From assembly GCA_963665195.1 (NCBI GenBank), contig OY762070.1:2108001-2172000 (forward strand): a stretch of 64,000 bases of DNA, given 5' to 3'. The DNA is from VXYL01 sp963665195. GTDB lineage: Bacteria; Pseudomonadota; Gammaproteobacteria; Pseudomonadales; Azotimanducaceae. Position 1 is the first letter of the stretch, and each line of letters opens with the position of its first letter. Under the pieces are notes generated by a model, which ran no database searches, was not told the origin of the DNA, and was given only the letters and a program-made list of their open reading frames with translations. This document shows positions 18,952-25,214 of the stretch, piece by piece. The position numbers were made by a program, and so were the translations under genes.

Positions 18952-19896
18952 GTGTCGATCTCCCGCCTGCGCCTGCCATTCCTTGCCGCCCTGCTGGCCG
19001 TGCTCGCCGGCTGCGCGTGGATGCCGTTCTTCGGCGACGACGAGGCCGAAGCGGAGGAGGAGACCAGCGAGCAGCTCATGTATCGCCGCGCCCAGTCGGG
19101 CCTGCGCTCCGGCAATTTCACGCAGAGCATCACCCGCCTCGAACGCTTGGAGGCGCGGTTCCCGTTCGGCCGCTACGCCGAGCAGGCGCAGCTCGAACTC
19201 ATCTACGCGCATCACATGGCGCGGGACCTGGACGCCGCCAACGATGCTGCGGAGCGCTTCATCCGACTGCATCCGCAGCATCCGAACGTGGACTACGCGT
19301 ACTACATGAAGGGCCTCACCGCGCTGGCTCGGGACCGCGCCAACTTCAGCCGCTTCATGAAGACGGACCTCTCGCGTCGGGATGTCTCCAACGCCAAGCG
19401 CGCCTTCGCGGATTTCAACGACCTCCTCGGCCGCTTTCCCAACAGCGAATACGCCAAGGACGCCCGCCAGCGCATGGTGTACCTGCGCAACGTGCTCGCC
19501 GAGGCGGAGGTGAACATCGCCACCTACTACATCGGCCGCGGGGCGCATGTCGCCGCCGCCAACCGGGCGCGGCACGTGATCGAGAACTACGCGCAGACGC
19601 CGGCCGTTCCCGATGCCCTGGCGGTGCTGGTGGAGGCGAACTGGAAGCTCGGCCTGCAAGGCGCGGCTGGCGACGCCCTGAAGGTGCTGGCGCTCAACTT
19701 CCCGGACTACCACGGCTTCGACGACCAGGGCCAGCTGGTGCTCCGCGACGTGATCGAGAACCGCCAGCGCTCGTGGCTGAACATGGTTACGTTCGGCCTG
19801 CTCGACCGGCCGGAAGTGCCGCCGCCGCTGCGCATTCCGCGCGAGGACAACGTCCTGGCAGAGGACGCCGCCCGCGCAGAGGACGCCGCGTCCTAG
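18952..19896 (+). CDS. bamD: Outer membrane assembly lipoprotein BamD
   Basis: Essential lipoprotein of the BAM complex that inserts beta-barrels into the outer membrane. The GTG start at 18952 gives a signal peptide with lipobox LAGC. Longer upstream starts would bury the signal and were rejected. An acidic linker (DDEAEAEEETSE) follows, then TPR-type repeats. Family-typical segments are RLERLEARFPFGRYAEQAQL, YYMKGLTALAR and ARQRMVYLRNVLAEAEV. At 314 residues it is longer than E. coli BamD (245); the extra length is a C-terminal extension rich in alanine and acidic residues. Divergent from rluD. Confidence 0.93.
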   Translation: MSISRLRLPFLAALLAVLAGCAWMPFFGDDEAEAEEETSEQLMYRRAQSGLRSGNFTQSITRLERLEARFPFGRYAEQAQLELIYAHHMARDLDAANDAAERFIRLHPQHPNVDYAYYMKGLTALARDRANFSRFMKTDLSRRDVSNAKRAFADFNDLLGRFPNSEYAKDARQRMVYLRNVLAEAEVNIATYYIGRGAHVAAANRARHVIENYAQTPAVPDALAVLVEANWKLGLQGAAGDALKVLALNFPDYHGFDDQGQLVLRDVIENRQRSWLNMVTFGLLDRPEVPPPLRIPREDNVLAEDAARAEDAAS

Positions 19897-20027
19897 CCCC
19901 TTTTGGCCCCTTTGGTCCGCATATCGAGCAGATTTCCTACAGGACGAATGGGCGATTGGCCGCAGACAGGCCCTCGTCCGCCGTGTCACAGTCTCCTACC
20001 CATTCAGCAAATCGCAGGAGACAGAAG

Positions 20028-20558
20028 ATGCAGGGACAAAGAGCAAGCGCATCGCGCACGCAGGGAATGACGGTGCTCGAGCTGCTGACGGTGCTGACGA
20101 TCGTCGCACTGCTGGCGGCGGTGGCAACACCGAGCATGGCAGCGCTTCTCGCCAGGAACCGGGCGGACGCGGCGGTGGACCAGATGATGACCGCCGTGCG
20201 GTTCACGCGGCACTTGGCGATCTCGCGCGGCGCAACCGCGACGCTGTGCGCGGGGCTCGGAACCAACTGCGCGGGCAAGGACGCTTGGCACGAGGGCGCG
20301 ACGGTCTTCCTCGATGCAGACAAGGACGGCCGTTTGGATCCGGGCGAGACCGTCGTGCAGCGTTTCCCGGCGATAGAGGGCAGCTACGGCGTCGCCTACA
20401 GCCGCAGTTCGCTGCGCGTCAGTCCGAGCGGCCTGACCAGCACGCCGGGGACGATCACCATCTGCCCGCCGAGCGGCAGCGCCGCCAATGGCACGCACCT
20501 GAAGGTCAACAACCAAGCGCGCGTCGAGGTCGACCGCAAGACCAAGGTGTCGTGCTGA
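20028..20558 (+). CDS. Minor type IV pseudopilin, FimT/GspH family
   Basis: 176 residues. The prepilin peptidase site is G/MTVLE in QGMTVLELLTVLTIVALLAA, with the glutamate at +5 and a hydrophobic N-terminal helix. It is followed by a GspH-like globular domain with paired cysteines (CAGLGTNC, ICPPSG). ATG 20028 has an AGGAG ribosome binding site at 20016-20020. FimT/FimU proteins prime pilus assembly and can bind DNA in competent bacteria. It points toward, and ends 15 nt from, the pilX stop codon, so it is transcribed apart from the other minor pilins. Confidence 0.85.
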   Translation: MQGQRASASRTQGMTVLELLTVLTIVALLAAVATPSMAALLARNRADAAVDQMMTAVRFTRHLAISRGATATLCAGLGTNCAGKDAWHEGATVFLDADKDGRLDPGETVVQRFPAIEGSYGVAYSRSSLRVSPSGLTSTPGTITICPPSGSAANGTHLKVNNQARVEVDRKTKVSC

Positions 20559-20573
20559 TGACGCGGGCGACGG

Positions 20574-21062
20574 TCACTTCTCCAAGGTGACCCAAGACAG
20601 GCGTCCGGCGAGCGCGTGGTCGGCCGTGGCGACGCCGTAGGTGCTCTGCAGCATCGCCACGGCGCCGCCCGGCCCGACCCCGCGGGTGCTGATCCGATAG
20701 ATGTCGACCAGCACCGGCGGCGTGGTCGGCTCTGTCACTTGAGCGATTTCCTCGACGATGCTATGGCGCGATGCGTTAGGCCAGGCGGCGGACTCCCAAA
20801 CGGGTGCTTGCTTGGGCGGGCTCGGCTGGACGATGCCGGTCAGCGTGCCTGCATCGAGGGCGGCTTCGGCTTCCGCCAAGGCCAGTTCCGCTTGATGGAG
20901 CGCTGCCGCGGCGTCCTGCGAGTGGCGCGCCATGCGCAGTTCGAGGATCGTCGTCTGGGCACTGGCCACGGCGGCGATGCTGAGCACGAGCAGCAGCGCC
21001 AAGCTGACGAACAGCACGACGCCGCGCTGCTTTTGGGCAGGGCTGCGCAGGCGCCCGTTCAC
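20574..21062 (-). CDS. pilX: Minor pilin assembly protein PilX
   Basis: 162 residues. A short basic leader with QRGVVLFVSLALLLVLSIA resembles the PilX N-terminus (RGVVL instead of a canonical GFTLIE), followed by a hydrophobic helix and ELRMARHSQDAAAALHQAE, typical of PilX. It is last of the pilE-pilV-pilW-pilX run; its ATG overlaps the pilW stop by four bases. In other bacteria PilX works with PilY1, but no pilY1 gene lies here. Confidence 0.82.
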   Translation of the reverse strand: MNGRLRSPAQKQRGVVLFVSLALLLVLSIAAVASAQTTILELRMARHSQDAAAALHQAELALAEAEAALDAGTLTGIVQPSPPKQAPVWESAAWPNASRHSIVEEIAQVTEPTTPPVLVDIYRISTRGVGPGGAVAMLQSTYGVATADHALAGRLSWVTLEK

Positions 21063-21808
21063 GGGTTCCGTACCGCGATGGTCTGCGAGAACGTCCGCCG
21101 CAGCGGCGCGTCGTCGATTGCGGCGTCGACGCTGGACGCCGTGAGAGTCACGCGGATCGCTCGCACCGCGTCGGTGCCGATCTGGTTGGCTGGCACGTAT
21201 CGCTCTGGGCCGCTGAGATCGCCCGGGGTCGAGTCGACGCCGTACAGCACCTGCATGTCTTCAATGCCGGCAACCAACTGTTGCGCCGACTTGCCCCGCT
21301 TGCGTCGCATGGACCAGATGGGATCGCCGCGGTTGTTGTTCTTGCCGGCCGTCCGTCCGACGAAGTAGATCTCGCGCGCAACTTCCGGACTGGCGCAGGT
21401 CTCCCCCGCGATGGACAGGTCCCCCTTCGCGGACTTCACGATCCGCCTGAACACGACGACGTCGCTGCCCGGCTGCGTGTTGCTGAGTGTCAACTTGCCG
21501 AGGCTCTTGCCGATGCCGTCGAACCCCGCGACAGGCTCTGGAATCGCGGCCTTCGGCGGCTGGCCGGTCAGTGCGCCGCCGCCCGTTTCGCACCCGAGAT
21601 AGCCCGTCGCCCGGGCCGACTGCGCCACGAAGTGAAACGCATGCCGCGCCGACTCCTGCAGCCGAGCCTGGCCCTGAAGCAGCCGCTGGGCGCTGCTGTT
21701 GGTGGCGAACACCTGCAATATCGCCGTGGTCATGACGACGCCGAGCGCCGCGGCGATCATCAGTTCGAGCAGGGAGAAGCCCTGCGTCCTGTCCATCCTG
21801 CGCGGCAT
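21059..21808 (-). CDS. pilW: Minor pilin PilW
   Basis: 249 residues. The class III signal is QGFSLLELMIAAALGVVMT. The segment QARLQESARHAFHFVAQSARATGYLGCE is the PilW family signature. It is part of the minor-pilin priming complex of the type IV pilus in the inner membrane. It starts 3 nt after the pilV stop and overlaps pilX by four bases, so the run is translationally coupled. Confidence 0.88.
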   Translation of the reverse strand: MPRRMDRTQGFSLLELMIAAALGVVMTTAILQVFATNSSAQRLLQGQARLQESARHAFHFVAQSARATGYLGCETGGGALTGQPPKAAIPEPVAGFDGIGKSLGKLTLSNTQPGSDVVVFRRIVKSAKGDLSIAGETCASPEVAREIYFVGRTAGKNNNRGDPIWSMRRKRGKSAQQLVAGIEDMQVLYGVDSTPGDLSGPERYVPANQIGTDAVRAIRVTLTASSVDAAIDDAPLRRTFSQTIAVRNP

Positions 21809-21811
21809 CGC

Positions 21812-22276
21812 TCATCTCCCGCCGGTGATCGTCAGTTGCCGTTCGCCGCCGCTTCGCCAGGCGATCGCGACCGTCACCGCGTCGCCGCTCACCGCCACCG
21901 TGCCATCGCCGTCCGGCAATCCCCGCTCCGTCCGCAGCGCCGTCGGCAGCCCTTGGCAGAGCGCCGTCTCGCGCCACTGCCCCAGGGCGCACTTCCATGC
22001 CGCGACATCGAACTGCGCAAGCTCCGCCGACGAACAGTTGCCGGCTAGGCAATTCACGAACGTTCCGGGCGCTCCGGCTGCGACGCTGTAGTCGACGGTC
22101 GGATTCGCGCGCGCCCGCTCCAGCATGTCTTCGGCCAGGAAAGTGGCCAGGCTTCGCTCCAAGGCGCCGCGGTTGTTCTGGGCGCTGGCGAGCTGCAGCC
22201 CGGCGATGCCGAGCAGGCCGACGGCGACGACCAGCACCGCGACCAGTAGTTCCAGCAGCGAAAAGCCCCGGTTCAT
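21812..22276 (-). CDS. pilV: Minor pilin PilV
   Basis: 154 residues from ATG 22276 (an ATG at 22285 would add three residues). The inner start overlaps the pilE stop as ATGA, matching the coupling seen in the rest of the operon. The prepilin site is RGFSLLELLVAVLVVAVGLL, followed by GIAGLQLASAQNNRGA, the PilV consensus. Confidence 0.86.
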   Translation of the reverse strand: MNRGFSLLELLVAVLVVAVGLLGIAGLQLASAQNNRGALERSLATFLAEDMLERARANPTVDYSVAAGAPGTFVNCLAGNCSSAELAQFDVAAWKCALGQWRETALCQGLPTALRTERGLPDGDGTVAVSGDAVTVAIAWRSGGERQLTITGGR

Positions 22277-22740
22277 TCCGTCCAACTCGCTTCCGCGGCC
22301 CCGAACTGGCCATCGTCGTCCCGATCCCAGCGTCTGGTGCCCACGCTGTCCACTTCGAGCATGCCGTCGTCCGCCGTCGGCGCGGTCGGCGACGGCGTCG
22401 CGCGCAGCACGAAGGCGCCCGCACTCGCGCTCTGCACGGCCACCGCGTAGTACGCTGCGTCGACCGTGCAGATGTTCTGCGACACCGCGCCTGTGGAGGC
22501 ATCGCCAATCCCGTCGCCGTTAGTGTCCACCGCGACCTGGTAGCCGCCCGTCGCCACGGCATGACGCTCCATGCCTTGGGCGCAGCGCAGCAAGTCGGCC
22601 TGCGCGTTGGCGCGATGCGCACGCGCGGTGTAGCCGGAATACACCGGCAGCGCCACGGCGGCGAGGATGGCGACGATCGCGACCGCCACCATCAGTTCGA
22701 GCAGCGTCATGCCGCGGGTCGCAATGCGTGTACGCGTCAT
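22273..22740 (-). CDS. pilE: Type IV pilin of the PilE family
   Basis: 155 residues. The prepilin site is RGMTLLELMVAVAIVAILAA, then VALPVYSGYTARAHRANAQADL, as in PilE minor pilins; the alternative is a major pilin. The C-terminal region contains a DTNGDGIGD calcium-like loop and DSVGTRRWDRDDDGQFG. It heads the minor-pilin operon and is divergent from the peroxiredoxin gene. A purine-rich AAGGGGGC precedes the ATG. No sigma-54 site could be matched with correct spacing. Confidence 0.85.
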   Translation of the reverse strand: MTRTRIATRGMTLLELMVAVAIVAILAAVALPVYSGYTARAHRANAQADLLRCAQGMERHAVATGGYQVAVDTNGDGIGDASTGAVSQNICTVDAAYYAVAVQSASAGAFVLRATPSPTAPTADDGMLEVDSVGTRRWDRDDDGQFGAAEASWTE

Positions 22741-22965
22741 CGGAGCCCCCTTGAGCCAGAGTTAAATCTTGCGCGGCATGGTAGCTGAACCGCGCCAAGT
22801 TGCAAGAGGTATTTGTCGAATATCAATCAAATTACAGTATTTCGCACACTGTTGTACGAGACGATTGGCTGTTGCCAGGACCGTTGGCATGTCCCCAATG
22901 CCCCTTTGCGCGCCAGCCTGCGTTCTGAAACAATCGCGAGACCTTACGCATCAAGGAGATGCCGC
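22741..22965. promoter_or_regulatory. AT-richer divergent promoter region of pilE and the peroxiredoxin gene
   Basis: 225 bp that is clearly AT-richer than its surroundings, especially 22800-22850. A possible plus-strand pair is TTGTCG (22813-22818) and AGTATT (22836-22841) with a 17-bp spacer; it is a weak match. The region presumably drives both directions. No operator palindrome was seen. Confidence 0.35.
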
Positions 22966-23502
22966 ATGAAACGCTGCGCAACGGCAATCGCCGCCGCCTT
23001 GTCGCTGATCTGCGCCAGCGCGCTCGGTGCGCCGGAGGAAGGCCAGCCGGCGCCGGACTTCGAACTGCAAGCCTCCGATGGCGCCACCTACACGCTGGCC
23101 GAGTTCCGCGGCAAGCAGACCGTCGTCATCGCCTTCTTCCCCAAGGCGTTCACCGGCGGGTGAACGATGGAGTGCAAGGCGCTGCGTGACAGCGACCAAG
23201 AGATCAGGCACTTCGACGTGGCCTACTTCATGGCCAGCACGGACACCTTGGAGGACAACGCCAAGTTCGCGGCGATGCACGAGGCGACGTTCCCGATCCT
23301 CGCCGACCCGGACAAGACCATGAGCGAGGCCTACGGGGTGCTGGCGCCGCTCGGCTACGCGCGCCGGTGGACCTTCTACATCGACCCCGAAGGCATCATC
23401 CGCAAGATCGACAAGCAAGTGAGCCCGGCCGAAGCCGGCCGACAGCTGGTCGCCAATCTCGAGGCCTTGGCCGTTCCGGCGGCGGTGGCGACCGAGCCCT
23501 AG
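22966..23502 (+). CDS. Candidate selenocysteine-containing peroxiredoxin (AhpC/TSA, in-frame TGA at 23161-23163)
   Basis: One reading frame from ATG 22966 (ribosome binding site AAGGAG, 22953-22958) to TAG 23502, interrupted by a single TGA. Before it: a signal peptide (ICASALGA), PAPDFELQASDG, then FFPKAFTGG. After it: TMECKALRDSD, then a normal thioredoxin-fold peroxiredoxin C-terminus (FPILADPDKTMSEAYGVL, RWTFYIDPEG). The TGA falls at residue 66, exactly where peroxiredoxins have the peroxidatic cysteine in PKAFTPGCT-type motifs. The frame and similarity continue without a gap, and C70 could be the resolving cysteine. The simplest reading is selenocysteine insertion; a hairpin follows at a suitable distance. 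Alternatives are a nonsense mutation or a C-to-A base error. The TAG stop lies inside the left end of the following insertion element. Total 178 residues including Sec. Confidence 0.75.
23178..23197 (+). promoter_or_regulatory. Candidate bacterial SECIS hairpin
   Basis: Stem CGCTG (23180-23184) and CAGCG (23190-23194) with loop CGTGA. The stem can be lengthened by GG/CC with one bulged A (23195). The loop begins 21 nt after the TGA, and a G is the second loop base. Bacterial SECIS elements are small hairpins within the coding region just after UGA, with a G among the first loop bases, bound by SelB. Fold and distance fit; sequence alone cannot prove SelB binding. Confidence 0.5.
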
Positions 23503-23519
23503 CCCGGATTATTCATGAA
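23498..23519 (+). repeat. Left terminal inverted repeat of the IS1380-type element
   Basis: 22 bp, CCTAGCCCGG...TTCATGAA, the exact reverse complement of 25178-25199. Its bases 3-5 (TAG, 23500-23502) act as stop codon for the upstream peroxiredoxin. Confidence 0.95.
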
Positions 23520-23605
23520 CTTCGTGCCCGCGTAGCACAAGAGCCTCCGCCCGTGCGAAAATGGGTTTTGGAAAACAAGCACTTAGGCACAGGGAAGGCT
23601 CTTGC

Positions 23606-24982
23606 ATGTCCAACCATAGCACCAAACAGGCCGTTCTGTTCGAGGAACTCTCGAAGAAGCCCGTCGTCGTCAAGTTCGACCAGGAGCATGCGAGTTCCGA
23701 CGGCGGCGCGGTGCTGCTCAAGGCCTGCGACGACAGGCTCGGACTGAGCGCGTCGCTGGCGGCGCGGCTGGCGGACGGCCGGCAGCGGTCGAAGGTGAAG
23801 CACACGATCGAGGAGATGCTGCGGCAGCGGCTGTTCGCGATCGCCTGCGGGTACGCGGACGGCAGCGGCGCGGCGCGGCTGGCGGACGATCCGGTGGCGA
23901 AGCTGCTGGCGGGTCGGGATCCGGCGGCCGGGGAGGCGCTGGCGTCGCAGCCGACGCTGTCGCGGTTCGAGAACGCGGCGCGGCCGCGGGAGCTGCTGGG
24001 CCTGTCGGAGGCGCTGGCGGACGCGGTGGTCGAGCGGCACCGCAAGCGGCTGAAGGGGAAGGCGCGGCGGATCACCATCGACATGGATCCGACGGTGGAC
24101 CCGACGCACGGCGGCCAGCAGCCGACGCTGTTCAACGGCTTCTACGACACCTGGTGCTACCTGCCCCTGGCCGGCTTCCTGACGTTCGACGACGAGCCGG
24201 AGCAGTACCTGTTCTGCTACGCGCTGCGGCCGGGCGGCGCGGTGGCGAAGCGCGGCCTGCTGGCGGTGCTGCGGCGCCTGCTGCCGCGGCTGCGCCGGGC
24301 GTTCCCCGGGGCGAAGGTGCGCATCCGGCTGGACGGGGGCTTCTCGGGGCCGGAGCTGTACGAGTTCTTCGAGGCGGAGCGGATGGAGTACGTGCTGGGC
24401 ATGGCGTCGAACGAGGCGCTGGCGGCGCTGGCGGAGCCGCTGATGGAGCGGGCGCGGGCGGACTTCGCCGAGACGGGCGAGGCGGCGCGGCGCCACGGCG
24501 AGTTCCGCTACCGGGCGCGGAGCTGGGGGCGCGAGCGCCGGGTGGTGGTGAAGGCCGAGGTCGTGGCCCACTTCGGGCGCGAGCCGAGGGACAACGCCCG
24601 CTACGCGGTCACGAACCTGCGCACGACGCCCCGGCACGTCTACGGGAACGTCTACTGCGGCCGGGGCGACTCGGAGAACCGGCTCAAGGAGCTCAAGGAC
24701 GGCATCGGCATCGACCGCACGGGCTGCCCGCGCTTCCTGGCGAACCAGTTCCGGGCGCTGGTCGCGGCGGCCGCCTACGTCCTGATGCAGGAGCTGCGGC
24801 TCAAGGCGCGGCGCACCGGCTGCGCCCGGGCGCAGGTCGCCACGCTGCGCCTGCGGCTGCTCAAGCTGGCCGCGTGGATCGAGTCGTCCGTGCGCCGCGT
24901 CGTGGTCCACCTGCCCGCCGCGGCGCCGTTCGCCGACGACTGGCGCCGCGTCGCGCGCTCGGTCGGCGCCGTCATGACCTGA
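23606..24982 (+). CDS. IS1380 family transposase
   Basis: 458 residues, full length for the family and uninterrupted. DDE catalytic residues are likely the aspartate of ITIDMDPTVD, the aspartate of RIRLDGGFSG and the glutamate of GRGDSENRLKELK. The N-terminus MSNHSTKQAVLFEELSKKPV (ATG 23606) is typical, while an in-frame extension upstream (23561) would start inside the terminal region and was rejected. The gene looks active, so the insertion is probably recent. Base composition matches the host. Confidence 0.93.
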   Translation: MSNHSTKQAVLFEELSKKPVVVKFDQEHASSDGGAVLLKACDDRLGLSASLAARLADGRQRSKVKHTIEEMLRQRLFAIACGYADGSGAARLADDPVAKLLAGRDPAAGEALASQPTLSRFENAARPRELLGLSEALADAVVERHRKRLKGKARRITIDMDPTVDPTHGGQQPTLFNGFYDTWCYLPLAGFLTFDDEPEQYLFCYALRPGGAVAKRGLLAVLRRLLPRLRRAFPGAKVRIRLDGGFSGPELYEFFEAERMEYVLGMASNEALAALAEPLMERARADFAETGEAARRHGEFRYRARSWGRERRVVVKAEVVAHFGREPRDNARYAVTNLRTTPRHVYGNVYCGRGDSENRLKELKDGIGIDRTGCPRFLANQFRALVAAAAYVLMQELRLKARRTGCARAQVATLRLRLLKLAAWIESSVRRVVVHLPAAAPFADDWRRVARSVGAVMT

Positions 24983-25177
24983 TCGGGTCCGACGTCCCGC
25001 ATCGCTCGCGCCAAGGGCTTCGCCCCCTGGTTCCGCTCGCATCGGATCCGGCATCCGCGGGGCGCCCGCGACGAACATGCCGGGCCGACGCGCCATCGTG
25101 CCGAACCTCGGCGCAAACTACCGTCGTCGGGACGAAAAAAGTCCGATCGACTGCGCTCGAAGGAGCTCCGTCGCTAC

Positions 25178-25199
25178 TTCATGAATAATCCGGGCTAGG
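25178..25199 (-). repeat. Right terminal inverted repeat of the IS1380-type element
   Basis: 22 bp, TTCATGAATA...GGGCTAGG, perfect inverse of the left end. Confidence 0.95.
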
Positions 25200-25214
25200 A
25201 GAGACGCCGCCGGC

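Larger units (their letters stand above)
23498..25199 (+). mobile_element. Complete IS1380-type insertion sequence
   Basis: About 1.70 kb, bounded by perfect 22-bp inverted repeats beginning CCTAGCCCGG, with one intact transposase gene. Size, ends and transposase all fit IS1380. The flanks GAGC (left) and AGAG (right) are not a clean target duplication, so either the duplication has decayed or the ends rearranged. The element sits between the peroxiredoxin and mrcA. It contributes the last three bases (TAG stop) of the peroxiredoxin frame and ends 15 nt from the mrcA stop. Bases 24983-25177 between transposase and right end show no gene. Confidence 0.93.

Noticed and set aside
22741..22800. 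Sigma-54 promoter for pilE
   Set aside because: A TGGCGCG-like string exists on the minus strand, but the GC of the -12 element is one base out of register, so it does not fit the fixed spacing.
23161..23163. TGA as a true stop with a second gene starting at ATG 23167
   Set aside because: The first piece would be a peroxiredoxin cut before its active site and the second would begin one residue after it. Both are in one frame with no ribosome binding site before 23167. One interrupted gene explains it better.
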